Shown here: in pieces, positions 1 through 8,001 of the stretch | How the letters are laid out: the number at the start of each line of letters is the position of its first letter | Numbering within the stretch: the first letter of the stretch is position 1 | DNA from: Candidatus Sumerlaeia bacterium | GTDB taxonomy: Bacteria > Sumerlaeota > Sumerlaeia > SLMS01 > JAHLLQ01 | Direction: 5' to 3' | NCBI GenBank assembly: GCA_028284075.1 | Contig: JANQSL010000248.1 | Location: 1 to 64,000, forward strand | DNA length: 64,000 nucleotides | The notes under the pieces: generated by a model | Told to the model about the DNA's origin: nothing | Database searches by the model: none | What the model saw: only the letters and a program-made list of their open reading frames with translations | Position numbers and translations under genes: made by a program

Positions 1-318
1 CACCACGGGGCGACTGACTCCGAACCAGACCAGCCCCGCGACTGCAGCCATGCGCAGCACCTGAGCTCCCGGCCCTCCGTCGCACAGCACTGCGCGAGCC
101 CATCCGGTGAAGCTGGCGGTGCTGTGAACGGCAAGGGGACTGAGTCCGCTTTGTTCGCGGATATCGAGAAGCATTCTCTGATAGCGCGAGTCTGTGGGGA
201 GGACGGGGCGATCAGCCTCACTCATGAGACCCACGATGCCTTCCCATGAGGCATCGGTGTCGTCGTTCGGAGACCAGTTCTCCGGAACCTCATGCTCATT
301 GTGCCGTTCATCAGTCAT
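1..318 (-). CDS. Putative anti-sigma factor, C-terminus cut by window edge
   Basis: An open frame begins with ATG at 318 and runs off the left edge after 106 codons without a stop. It starts MTDERHNEHEVPENW, is acidic and hydrophilic for about 85 residues, then enters an apparent membrane helix (QVLRMAAVAGLVWFGVS) just before the cut. It lies 7 nt downstream of the ECF sigma factor stop, the usual place for a cognate single-span anti-sigma factor. No zinc-binding anti-sigma motif (HxxxCxxC) is visible in the part present, so the assignment rests on position and the soluble-then-membrane layout. It could be any small anchored protein co-transcribed with the sigma gene. Confidence 0.55.
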   Translation of the reverse strand, partial: MTDERHNEHEVPENWSPNDDTDASWEGIVGLMSEADRPVLPTDSRYQRMLLDIREQSGLSPLAVHSTASFTGWARAVLCDGGPGAQVLRMAAVAGLVWFGVSRPVV

Positions 319-325
319 TGGGTGG

Positions 326-937
326 TTACTCCGCATGGCCGAACATGGGATTTCCCTCTCCATCCACGAACTGTCCCAGTCGTTCACGCAGCTTTCTGCG
401 ACCCTGGAACATATTGAATTTTACCGCTCCCTCGCTACAGCCAAGCTCCTCCGCGATCTGTCGAATCGACCATCCCTGGATGTCGAAGAGCATCACCGCG
501 GTTCGCTGCTTTGGGGGGAGATCCGAGATGGCCCGGTTGACGTGGTCGAGAACTTGGCTGCGGGATGCAGCCGTGCGGGGGTTGACTCGTCCAACGGAAC
601 CCTGGAGGGGAAGGGATTCTTCCTGCGCCTCGATGCCTTCTTCAAGATGATCGAGGCGGGTTCGTCTCACTTTGACGCGCCGGGTGTTAACCTGGTTGAC
701 GATCATTCGTGCCGCCCAGGAACCGAACCTGGAAGATTCCTTGAGGCGTGGGAGGTGACGAAAAATACGCACGCAACATTCCTGAAGGACTTCTTCGGTT
801 TCATCTTCGTTTCGCAGCATCGAGTAAATCCAGCGAAACATATCGTCGCGAATGGCAACAAACAATTCATCGAACGCGGCGTCTTCGCCGCGGCGACATC
901 GGTCCACCAATTCGGCGGGCACGTCCTTTAGAGCCAC
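326..937 (-). CDS. ECF-type RNA polymerase sigma factor
   Basis: A 203-residue sigma-70 family protein of extracytoplasmic-function type that would direct RNA polymerase to a dedicated promoter set. Region 2 spans about residues 20-90 (AAFDELFVAIRDDMFRW, then DETEEVLQECCVRIFRHL). Region 4 lies at about 135-190, with ISDLPPKQRTAVMLFDIQGW and a helix-turn-helix, IRQIAEELGCSEGAVKFNM. The linker between them is long and rich in Arg and Glu. The start is GTG at 937, preceded by GGAG with 7-nt spacing. The next gene in the operon is a probable membrane anti-sigma factor. Family assignment is firm; the regulon cannot be read from the window. Confidence 0.93.
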   Translation of the reverse strand: MALKDVPAELVDRCRRGEDAAFDELFVAIRDDMFRWIYSMLRNEDETEEVLQECCVRIFRHLPRLKESSRFGSWAARMIVNQVNTRRVKVRRTRLDHLEEGIEAQEESLPLQGSVGRVNPRTAASRSQVLDHVNRAISDLPPKQRTAVMLFDIQGWSIRQIAEELGCSEGAVKFNMFQGRRKLRERLGQFVDGEGNPMFGHAE

Positions 938-1016
938 TCACTCGCTCCGATCCCGGGCGATCTCACCGGGTTCATTGATCCGGACTGAACTGGCAGGAAG
1001 AAGGTTTGGCCCGGCA

Positions 1017-2582
1017 TCAAGGCCGGAGGACGGGGTCGCCACCGGGCTCGGGAACGGGAATATAGTGATCGCAATGGATGTAAACGGCGGGTTGCCGGGC
1101 GAGATCGAGCAGATCCTGCGGCTGTTCTTCAATTTTTATTCCGGGCTCAAGGCCGCGACAGAGTGCCCAATTCTGGTCTTCCGGGAAGTCCCAGATTGAT
1201 GGCTCCGCTGTCAGGTAGGGCAGCTGGGTGTCTGTTACGGGATATTCGCGGACCGGTAGACCGTCGATCGTGCCCTGGAAGCCAAGTCTCGGATCCATAT
1301 TCTGAAGGGTTCGAATTTGTGTTGTGGAGAAGAAGCGGGGGAGTATCTGGCCGTCTTCACCCTCGACTTCCGGAAAATAGACCCAGTGGCCTCCTGATCC
1401 GTCATCCGTCAGCCAGTTCAACATTTCATTATGGCTCGGAGCGATGCCGGTTTCGTTGATTTGACCGAAGATCATTTGCTGCGCTCTCAGCGCGATGGCA
1501 TCAAGTTCCTTGAGGGTTGCACTGTGGGAAACGATGTATCTGTGCTTCTGGTCGAGTTTGTCGGTTTCCGGCAATCCGGTGCGCCTGGTTTGCTCGATCA
1601 GCACGGAGGACAGATAGTACCATGTGCCGTTGGGCTCAGGCGGCAGGCCGACAAACTCGTGCATGGATTCCTCGCGAATTTCATCGATCTCACTCTTGAG
1701 GTCCACGCCGAAGGTTGCATGGCTTTGCAGGGATTTGAAAAGGTCGGCTTTCAGTGGCGCCCGGAAACGGGGAATATGCTCTGAAGCAAGCAGCTCCTCC
1801 GTGGAGTTCGGGATTCGCCCCTTGTTCTTGAGGAACTCGTCGCATGCCCGGGCTATTTCAAGGCGGTACCAACCGTCGAGAATGAGATCGAACTTGCGCA
1901 TGGCGACGTCCCGCTCAACGTCCATGCCGCGATCCACGTACTCCAGAAACTGACCGAGATTGACGTCAAAAGCGGCGTAGTACGCACCGGACTGACGGGC
2001 AATGTACTCTTCCATGCGGATGACGTGATCCGGAGTTGTGGGGTTGCGTTTGGCCGCCACGATGAATTCGCGGGCAAGCTCCGGTTCGTTCATTCCCCAA
2101 AGGGCTGTATACATTCCAAGGTAGGGGAGGCGCCATGCCGTGCGGTTCTTGGAGATCCCCTTTCGCAGGAGCTGGAGAGCCTGTTTGTGCCCGCGGTTTT
2201 CTCCGGATCCGTCGTCGCCGTTTTCGTCGGAAAGGACAAGATTGCTGAACTCGTAGATGTCCGGAAACCTGGGGTCCAGGGAGGTCAGGATATCGAAGTA
2301 ATTGTAGATGGGGTCAGTGGATTTGTTTTCGGCTTCCCAGGCGGCGCCAAACATTTGAACGGCGCGAAGCATCAGGAAGTCCGCATAAAGATTGTCGTAT
2401 CCGACGGCGGCGATTCTGATGGTGTTTTCATCGGGAATATTCACCCGCTGGATGTATTTGCCGGAACCCTGGTTCCATTTGCTGTAGTGGACAGTCTGAT
2501 GGTGGATTGTCACGGCAAAGAAGCCGAGAGCGATTGCTCCCAATGCCATGTCGCGCAGCGTTTTTCCGGTTCCGGCAGCCAT
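1017..2582 (-). CDS. Membrane-anchored protein of unknown function linked to an ABC exporter
   Basis: This 521-residue protein has one N-terminal hydrophobic segment (about residues 11-28, MALGAIALGFFAVTI). A long soluble part follows, whose central region (about 85-220) looks helical and repeat-like (LTSLDPRFPDIYEFSNLVL, ALQLLRKGISKNRTAWRLP), resembling degenerate TPR repeats. The C-terminal third is richer in Pro and Asp and I cannot assign it. The gene starts 2 nt after the stop of the ABC permease gene, and three genes (ATPase, permease, this one) are tightly coupled. It is therefore probably the extracytoplasmic partner of that exporter. I do not recognise a named family. Confidence 0.75.
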   Translation of the reverse strand: MAAGTGKTLRDMALGAIALGFFAVTIHHQTVHYSKWNQGSGKYIQRVNIPDENTIRIAAVGYDNLYADFLMLRAVQMFGAAWEAENKSTDPIYNYFDILTSLDPRFPDIYEFSNLVLSDENGDDGSGENRGHKQALQLLRKGISKNRTAWRLPYLGMYTALWGMNEPELAREFIVAAKRNPTTPDHVIRMEEYIARQSGAYYAAFDVNLGQFLEYVDRGMDVERDVAMRKFDLILDGWYRLEIARACDEFLKNKGRIPNSTEELLASEHIPRFRAPLKADLFKSLQSHATFGVDLKSEIDEIREESMHEFVGLPPEPNGTWYYLSSVLIEQTRRTGLPETDKLDQKHRYIVSHSATLKELDAIALRAQQMIFGQINETGIAPSHNEMLNWLTDDGSGGHWVYFPEVEGEDGQILPRFFSTTQIRTLQNMDPRLGFQGTIDGLPVREYPVTDTQLPYLTAEPSIWDFPEDQNWALCRGLEPGIKIEEQPQDLLDLARQPAVYIHCDHYIPVPEPGGDPVLRP

Positions 2583-2584
2583 GA

Positions 2585-3541
2585 CTATTTGAAGTTCCGA
2601 CGATTGAAAACGATGGTGGCGACGGCAAGTACCGCTCCGGCGTAGGCGAATGCATAGACGACCGAATAAGCGGTGATTTCGACGGACTGAAACTGGGAGA
2701 TGGCCTGGCGCTGGTCGAATACCGCGAGGTTCGGTGCCACATGAGATGCAAACAGGCTGAACCAGTAGGTCATGATCTGTCCGCCCTGGAGGTTCTCGAC
2801 TCCTCCGGCTTTGCGCTGGATCAGGTCCGCGAAGAAGTAGAGATCTTCGTTCGCCCTTCCCACGAGAAACACGATCACTGTCATGAATGCACTCAGGGTG
2901 GGGCTTGAGAAGGATGAAAAGAGGATCGCAAAGGCTGTGATGACGGCCATTTCCAGCATTGTCAGCAACGAGGCGCGCATGACGCCGGCCGTGACTTCGG
3001 AGCTGTGGAAACCGAGGGTGATGATGTTTGCAACGGAGTTCAGGAGTGCCTTGAAGAGGGAGCCGACATAGTAGAGGAGGGACTCCATGGCGGACGGGTT
3101 GCGATACGACCCGTCCGCCGCCGTCATTAAGGTCTCCGTCATCGTGCTTTCAGACGTGTAGTCCCGAAAATAGAGGACGGCGATGAAGAAGAACGTCATG
3201 AACAGGATGTTCACGACAATGGTCAGAAGAAGTCCGAGGAATTTCCCCACAAGAAACTGCCACCGGCTGATGGGCTTGGAAACGATCGTGTAGATGGTTT
3301 TCTTGTCGAGGTCGTTGTATACCAGCCCAACTCCCACGAATACGGCGATCAGGACTGAGATGATGTTGATGGATGCGACTCCAAAGTCGCGAACGATCTT
3401 GTCGGCTCCGAAGATTGCGAGACTGGAGACGACCCATGCGCCCAGAAGCACCAGCAGTGCGAAAAACAGCAGCACGTAGAGAACGCGATTACGGACGGCT
3501 TCCTTGAAGGTGTTGAAGGCGATTGCAAGGATCTTGCTCAT
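2585..3541 (-). CDS. ABC-2 type transporter permease
   Basis: A 318-residue polytopic protein with about six membrane segments. The first is at about residues 18-40 (VLYVLLFFALLVLLGAWVV), others include VASINIISVLIAVFVGVGL, FLGLLLTIVVNILFMTFFF and AYSVVYAFAYAGAVLAVA. It opens with MSKILAIAFNTFKEAVRNR, a typical start for ABC-2 permeases, and carries the cytoplasmic coupling stretch NDLDKKTIYTIVSKPISRW. A roughly 90-residue periplasmic loop separates middle helices. Its ATG overlaps the stop of the ATP-binding gene (ATGA), so the two are translated together and form one exporter. Substrate unknown. Confidence 0.9.
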   Translation of the reverse strand: MSKILAIAFNTFKEAVRNRVLYVLLFFALLVLLGAWVVSSLAIFGADKIVRDFGVASINIISVLIAVFVGVGLVYNDLDKKTIYTIVSKPISRWQFLVGKFLGLLLTIVVNILFMTFFFIAVLYFRDYTSESTMTETLMTAADGSYRNPSAMESLLYYVGSLFKALLNSVANIITLGFHSSEVTAGVMRASLLTMLEMAVITAFAILFSSFSSPTLSAFMTVIVFLVGRANEDLYFFADLIQRKAGGVENLQGGQIMTYWFSLFASHVAPNLAVFDQRQAISQFQSVEITAYSVVYAFAYAGAVLAVATIVFNRRNFK

Positions 3542-4527
3542 TGTGCCGCCCTCGCTTCTTCAGCCCGCTTGTCGCCGATTTCGCGAATGAAGTAGTCCTC
3601 AAGACTTTCGCGGCGGGGTGTAAAGGAGAGCAGTGTGCCCTGTCCCTCGAGAAGTCTCCGGGCGATTGCGTTTGCGGAGTCTTCAGTTGTGAATACGGCA
3701 AGGTATTCGGATTTGCCCTCAACGATTCGTTTCGCGCTCTTGCGAGCCTCCTGCAGCAGATCGTCGGTGGGAGCGGCCATTGCGACTTCATATTCATTCA
3801 CGCGCGTGGACAGCAGGTCGGCCATTGGTCCGTCGGCGATCTTTCGCCCCTTGTGCAGGATGGCGACCCGATCACAGATCATTTCGGCGTCTCCAAGGAT
3901 GTGGCTTGAGAACATGACGGTTTTACCTTCTTCCTTCAGCTGAAGGATGAGGTCGCGCACTTCCTTGCGGCCGAAAGGATCGAGACCCGATTGAGGCTCG
4001 TCCAGGATCACAAGTTTGGGGTCATTGAGGAGAGCCTGTGCGAGACCGACGCGCTGGAGCATTCCCTTGGAGTAACCACGCAGCGGAACACCGCCGGCAT
4101 GAGCGATGCCGACTTTCTCCAGCAACTCCGGAATGCGGCGCTTCAGTGTTCCCGAGTCCACTCCGTAAAGGTGTCCGTAGAAGCGAAGAAACTCCGACCC
4201 GGTGAGGTAATCATAGAAGAACGGGTTTTCCGGAAGAAATCCGATCCGGGACTTTACGTCATTGTCGCCAAGGGCTTTTCCCATGATCCGGGCGGTGCCC
4301 GAGGTCTGGAAGTGCAGGCCCATCAGGATCTTGATTGTGGTGGTCTTGCCGGCTCCGTTCGGTCCCAGGAGGCCGAATATCTCTCCCTGCTGGACATCAA
4401 GATTGAGATCTTCAAGGGCCACTCTCTTGCGATCTCTGAGGCGGATCTTGATTCGGCCGTGCTCGGTCCCGATGAAGTCCTGCACATAGACCTTGGTGAG
4501 CCCTCGAATTTCGATGACTGAGGACAT
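3538..4527 (-). CDS. ABC transporter ATP-binding protein
   Basis: A 329-residue nucleotide-binding subunit. Walker A is GPNGAGKTTTIK (about residues 56-67), the signature loop is YSKGMLQRVGLAQAL, Walker B is LVILDEPQSGLDP and the switch histidine is in VMFSSH. The signature (YSKGM) and PQSGLDP in place of PTSGLDP are mild variants seen in ABC-2 exporters. A C-terminal extension of about 80 residues follows the nucleotide-binding domain, as in CcmA/NatA-like ATPases. The first gene of a three-gene operon with the permease and the anchored partner; it supplies ATP-driven power to that exporter. Shine-Dalgarno pairing before the ATG is weak. Confidence 0.95.
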   Translation of the reverse strand: MSSVIEIRGLTKVYVQDFIGTEHGRIKIRLRDRKRVALEDLNLDVQQGEIFGLLGPNGAGKTTTIKILMGLHFQTSGTARIMGKALGDNDVKSRIGFLPENPFFYDYLTGSEFLRFYGHLYGVDSGTLKRRIPELLEKVGIAHAGGVPLRGYSKGMLQRVGLAQALLNDPKLVILDEPQSGLDPFGRKEVRDLILQLKEEGKTVMFSSHILGDAEMICDRVAILHKGRKIADGPMADLLSTRVNEYEVAMAAPTDDLLQEARKSAKRIVEGKSEYLAVFTTEDSANAIARRLLEGQGTLLSFTPRRESLEDYFIREIGDKRAEEARAAQ

Positions 4528-4619
4528 GGCTAGGAGTTTCCGTTCGTCATTGGCATGGTTCTGTTTCCGGAGAGAATGGCCTGCAGGTAATTAGCGACGG
4601 GGGTGCCAAAGCACTGGGA

Positions 4620-5318
4620 TCAGCGGCATTGCAAAATACCGGACGGGGTGGCTAGCCAGGCCACCGGGCGGTCACAATCCGAATCAACGGGTATGCTGTC
4701 CACGAGTTCAAAGGTGTAACAGAGCCCCAGGGTGATGGCGTTCGGGCGGATTCGGCCAAGAAACCGGTCATAGAATCCCTTTCCGCGGCCAAGCCGGTTA
4801 CCATCCCGGTCGAATCCCAGGCCGGGTACGAGAACGAGGTCGATGCGGTCTGGGTCTGAGACCGGGCAGACTCCGGGGTCGGGCTCCATTAGCCCCCATT
4901 TGCCCGCCTGTAACTGCGACAAACTGGCAACCTGTCTTGCCTCCATCAGGCCTTCGGAATCAGTAACCCTTGGGAGGCAGATGACTCGGCCTTCGGAAAG
5001 CCACCCGGTGAGGAGGCTTGTGGGGTCAGGTTCATTTCTCCGGGGGGCATAGCCCATGATGCAGCGGGCCTGCTGAACAGTCGGGTGTTGTCCGATCAGG
5101 CCGGTGATCCCGCGGGAGAACCTCTCGACGTCAGTCGAAGTCAGCTCCCTGCGCAGCTTTGTAAGATGTGTGCGCAGACGGGCTTTTTGCTGTGAAACGG
5201 ACTCGCCGATGACTGGTCTCCGGGAGTTTGGCGTTGCCCGGTAAAGCGTCCGCCTAAATGTTCGGAAACCATGATTTCCGAAGCGGACCGCATGCAACGT
5301 GCAATTGTGAGGAGGCAC
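4620..5318 (-). CDS. 5-formyltetrahydrofolate cyclo-ligase
   Basis: ATP-dependent conversion of 5-formyl-THF to 5,10-methenyl-THF in the cytoplasm. The family signature is clear near residues 165-195: DLVLVPGLGFDRDGNRLGRG followed by KGFYDRF. Basic N-terminal motif QQKARLRTHLTKLRREL (from about residue 43) matches where these proteins normally begin. The farthest start is GTG at 5318, but it has no Shine-Dalgarno and adds about 40 residues unlike the family. It also overlaps the ribosome site of the divergent oxidoreductase gene. The true start is probably inside (no good ATG/GTG/TTG was found near residue 40). Function secure, N-terminus not. Confidence 0.88.
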   Translation of the reverse strand: MPPHNCTLHAVRFGNHGFRTFRRTLYRATPNSRRPVIGESVSQQKARLRTHLTKLRRELTSTDVERFSRGITGLIGQHPTVQQARCIMGYAPRRNEPDPTSLLTGWLSEGRVICLPRVTDSEGLMEARQVASLSQLQAGKWGLMEPDPGVCPVSDPDRIDLVLVPGLGFDRDGNRLGRGKGFYDRFLGRIRPNAITLGLCYTFELVDSIPVDSDCDRPVAWLATPSGILQCR

Positions 5319-5323
5319 TGCTT

Positions 5324-6343
5324 GTGAAGGCTGTTATCGCCCACCGTGATGGTACTCCTCATGTCGTGGAACTGGATCAGCCGCCGGTTGGACCCGGCAC
5401 TGTTGCCATTCGCGTTTCTCACTCAGGAATTATGCTTCCACACGAGCTGCATCTGCTGCCGAGGGTTCCGTCGCGCCTGAAAAAAGGGCAGGACGGGCTT
5501 CCCGTCGGCTCCATGTGCAGCGGCATTGTGGACGAGGTTGGCGAGAGGGTTGAGGGCCTGAAGGCGGGGCTCAGAGTGGCGGCCTTTGGCTATCCGTATG
5601 TTTATCATGCCTCTCACCTGAGTGTGCCGGCCAACCTGGTGATGGAATTACCGAAGAAAGTGAACCATGAGGAAGGCGCGTTTGCGGGACAGGGAGCTGC
5701 GGTTGTGCATCTGGTTCGCAAGGCAAAGGTGACTCTTGGCGAGGTCCTGCTTGTTTTTGGTGCCGGGATGACAGGCATTCTTGCCGCTCAAATTGCACGT
5801 GCCGCAGGTGCAATCCCCGTCCTTGTTGATGGTGCGGAACAGAAGCTGACCAAGGCGCGCAACGTTGGAGTGACTTCAACGTTCGTTTCGGATGACAAGG
5901 CACTGGTTCGGGAAATCGATTCAATGACGGACGGTGAAGGCGCCGATGCAGCCATTGTCACCGCCGATGCGGATGACAAGGCGGGAGAGATGGCGGGCCT
6001 TTTTCTCAGGGAAGGCGGACGCGTCATCGTCGGTGCTGACGCAGGCGGCGGCATTCCGCCGGAGCTGATTGCCGAGAAGGAACTTTCAGTGGGGGCGGTG
6101 ACGGGGGTTGGGCCAGGGTTTGGCGATCGCGCCTGGGAACTGTCGGGACAGGGTTATCCGTCGAGCCTGGTGCGGTGGACTTTGCGCGGGAATCTTGGTG
6201 TGTTTCTGGGCCTCCTGGCGGAGCGGCGAGTTCAGATTTCGCCATTAATCTCCGAGCGAATGCCGATGGACCGCGCTGCATCCTGTTACGAGAGAATCGT
6301 TCGGTCGAACGGCGGTGTGATTGGGGCGCTCCTGACTGTTTGA
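5324..6343 (+). CDS. Zinc-independent MDR-family alcohol dehydrogenase-like oxidoreductase
   Basis: A 339-residue medium-chain dehydrogenase/reductase. The start is GTG at 5324 because GAGGAGG lies 8 nt upstream; longer in-frame starts would run through that site. A GroES-like N-terminal half (MKAVIAHRDGTPHVVELDQP) is followed by a Rossmann fold with nucleotide motif VFGAGMTGILAAQIARAAGA (about residues 142-161). The usual catalytic-zinc cysteine is missing: the segment aligned with GICGTD reads VSHSGIMLPHE. The structural-zinc four-cysteine lobe is also absent, so this is the zinc-free branch (quinone reductase or threonine dehydrogenase-like). Substrate unknown. Divergent from the folate cyclo-ligase gene with essentially no gap. 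Confidence 0.85.
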   Translation: MKAVIAHRDGTPHVVELDQPPVGPGTVAIRVSHSGIMLPHELHLLPRVPSRLKKGQDGLPVGSMCSGIVDEVGERVEGLKAGLRVAAFGYPYVYHASHLSVPANLVMELPKKVNHEEGAFAGQGAAVVHLVRKAKVTLGEVLLVFGAGMTGILAAQIARAAGAIPVLVDGAEQKLTKARNVGVTSTFVSDDKALVREIDSMTDGEGADAAIVTADADDKAGEMAGLFLREGGRVIVGADAGGGIPPELIAEKELSVGAVTGVGPGFGDRAWELSGQGYPSSLVRWTLRGNLGVFLGLLAERRVQISPLISERMPMDRAASCYERIVRSNGGVIGALLTV

Positions 6344-6439
6344 ATGGTTTTTTTGCCAGCGGTGGTAACGCACGCCCATCGTTGAGGTCACATGCTTCAC
6401 AAAGAACCCACTCGCACTGGTTTGACAGTAGTCTAAAGC

Positions 6440-7441
6440 TTAAACTCCTCGCGCTGCCTGGAACCGCTCTGTGATGACAGACCAGAGTTTCTTCGGATCG
6501 TCCGGCCGAATCCATCCCATATGGTCGCAGGCGTCGAAGCCCCACACAGCCATGCGTGAAACGCCGAGGGCGGCACCGATATCGATCGCCTCTCCCTGCA
6601 GGTGTTCACGGCCTGAATCGACGCGGAAACCCTGGTACCAGAGTTCGCTCTCAATGTTGTACTTTGCGGCCAGGTCGTGAATCACTTTGCCGTATTTTTC
6701 GACATGGCCAATGGGTTTCTTCTGTAGCTCGAAGTACGGATCGGTGCTGAGGATATCGAGTCCCGGAATTTTCGCGAATTCCTCCCAGTTGGTGACGGCC
6801 CCTTCCTCTCCTTCATCGTGAGGGAGCAGGCAGAGGCAGTTCTTTCCGCCACGCTCTTTGACGGCTCCGATGACGAATGCCAGGAAGTCGCGAATGCCCC
6901 ACTCGAGGTAGGCGTTTACTTCCGGGGTGCGTTGCGTTGGCATCTCATGGCCGAAGCGGTCATGGAAGTGTCCTTTGCAGACGTCACAGCGGCATCCCCA
7001 CTGGCCGGGGCGTCCGCCGATCCAGGATGAGAGAGAGAAGTGAGGCTCATCCCAGAAGATATAGTCGGGACCAAGCTCGAGTGCTTTCTCGATCCACTCG
7101 ATCATGAATTCTCGAAAGTGTGGATTCATCGGACAGGCCTGGCCGGCGGGCTTGCCGTCGCTCAGAACCTGGAGGCAGTCCAGGTTGCAGGCAATGAAGT
7201 TGGAGAAGGCTTCGCCGCCGAAGACTTTGCCGACTCCCCATGGATCGGCGTAAAATTCGAGTCCCGCTTCGCGAGTGATCCGGCCGATGTCCTTCATTGT
7301 CCGATGGTAGAAGAGCATGTCGTTTTCGCTGTACGTATGGCAGACGTACGTGAAGCCCTCGCGCACGAGTTGATCCATGTCCGCGGCGACATGGCGGAGA
7401 ATGCGATTGCCGAAGTATGATGTTCCGATTTTTGTGGTCAT
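6440..7441 (-). CDS. TIM-barrel, glycoside-hydrolase-like protein of unknown function
   Basis: This 333-residue soluble protein has no signal peptide. Alternating beta/alpha segments suggest a TIM barrel: KIGTSYFGNRILR, GFTYVCHTYSEND, LEFYADPWGVGKV, PDYIFWDEPHFSLSSW, GLDILSTDPYF, ESELWYQGFRVDSG, RMAVWGFDACDHMGW. Acidic residues at strand ends (FWDEPH, STDPY, GFDACD) are placed as in glycoside hydrolase-like barrels. A Cys cluster, GCRCDVCKGHF, may bind metal. Its ATG overlaps the spmB-like stop (ATGA), so it is the third gene of that operon. Exact family and substrate not recognised. Confidence 0.72.
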   Translation of the reverse strand: MTTKIGTSYFGNRILRHVAADMDQLVREGFTYVCHTYSENDMLFYHRTMKDIGRITREAGLEFYADPWGVGKVFGGEAFSNFIACNLDCLQVLSDGKPAGQACPMNPHFREFMIEWIEKALELGPDYIFWDEPHFSLSSWIGGRPGQWGCRCDVCKGHFHDRFGHEMPTQRTPEVNAYLEWGIRDFLAFVIGAVKERGGKNCLCLLPHDEGEEGAVTNWEEFAKIPGLDILSTDPYFELQKKPIGHVEKYGKVIHDLAAKYNIESELWYQGFRVDSGREHLQGEAIDIGAALGVSRMAVWGFDACDHMGWIRPDDPKKLWSVITERFQAARGV

Positions 7442-8001
7442 GTGGGAAGGAGATCTCTGAAGACGATTGAAGACAGAATCACTGCTGCGAGGAGACCGCC
7501 GAAGTCGCCGGCAAGGCCCGCGAGAACGGCATGACGCGATTTTTTGATGTTCACGGCCCCAAAGTAAACGGCGAGAATGTAGAATGTGGTTTCCGTGCTT
7601 CCCATCATGACGGATGCGAGCATGCCGTTATAGCTGTCGGGTCCGTATTCGATCAGGACACTGTTCATGTACCCGAGTGCGCCGCTGCCGGAGAGTGGAC
7701 GAATAACGGCCATGGGCAGAAGGTCTGCGGGCATTCCGATCAGGCCGGTGAAGGGCTGGAGTGCGCGAACAAAGACGTCCATCGCGTTTGAGTCCCGGAG
7801 GAGGCCGATGGCCACGAGGATGGCGACAAGATAGGGCATGATGGTGACGGCAACCTGAAAGCCTTCTTTGGCTCCTTCGACAAAGACCTCATACACTTTC
7901 ACGCCACGCAGGAGACCGACGACGGGAATCAGGAAGATCAGAAAGGGCACCGCCCAATCCGCGACAACGTTGATGTATCCGAGGATCTGCTCGAGACTCA
8001 T
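7438..8001 (-). CDS. spmB: Spore maturation protein B-like membrane protein (nucleoside-recognition Gate domain)
   Basis: A 187-residue polytopic protein matching SpmB in length and motifs: FLIFLIPVVGLLRGVKVYEV, EGFQVAVTIMPYLVAILVAI and the diagnostic RPLSGSGALGYM at about residue 100. The Gate fold is shared with nucleoside transporters. SpmA and SpmB act together in spore core dehydration in Bacillus, but the pair is widespread in non-sporulating bacteria with unknown role. No other spore gene is visible here. Start codon overlaps the spmA-like stop by 4 nt and the stop overlaps the next gene's start, giving a tight three-gene operon. Confidence 0.9.
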   Translation of the reverse strand: MSLEQILGYINVVADWAVPFLIFLIPVVGLLRGVKVYEVFVEGAKEGFQVAVTIMPYLVAILVAIGLLRDSNAMDVFVRALQPFTGLIGMPADLLPMAVIRPLSGSGALGYMNSVLIEYGPDSYNGMLASVMMGSTETTFYILAVYFGAVNIKKSRHAVLAGLAGDFGGLLAAVILSSIVFRDLLPT

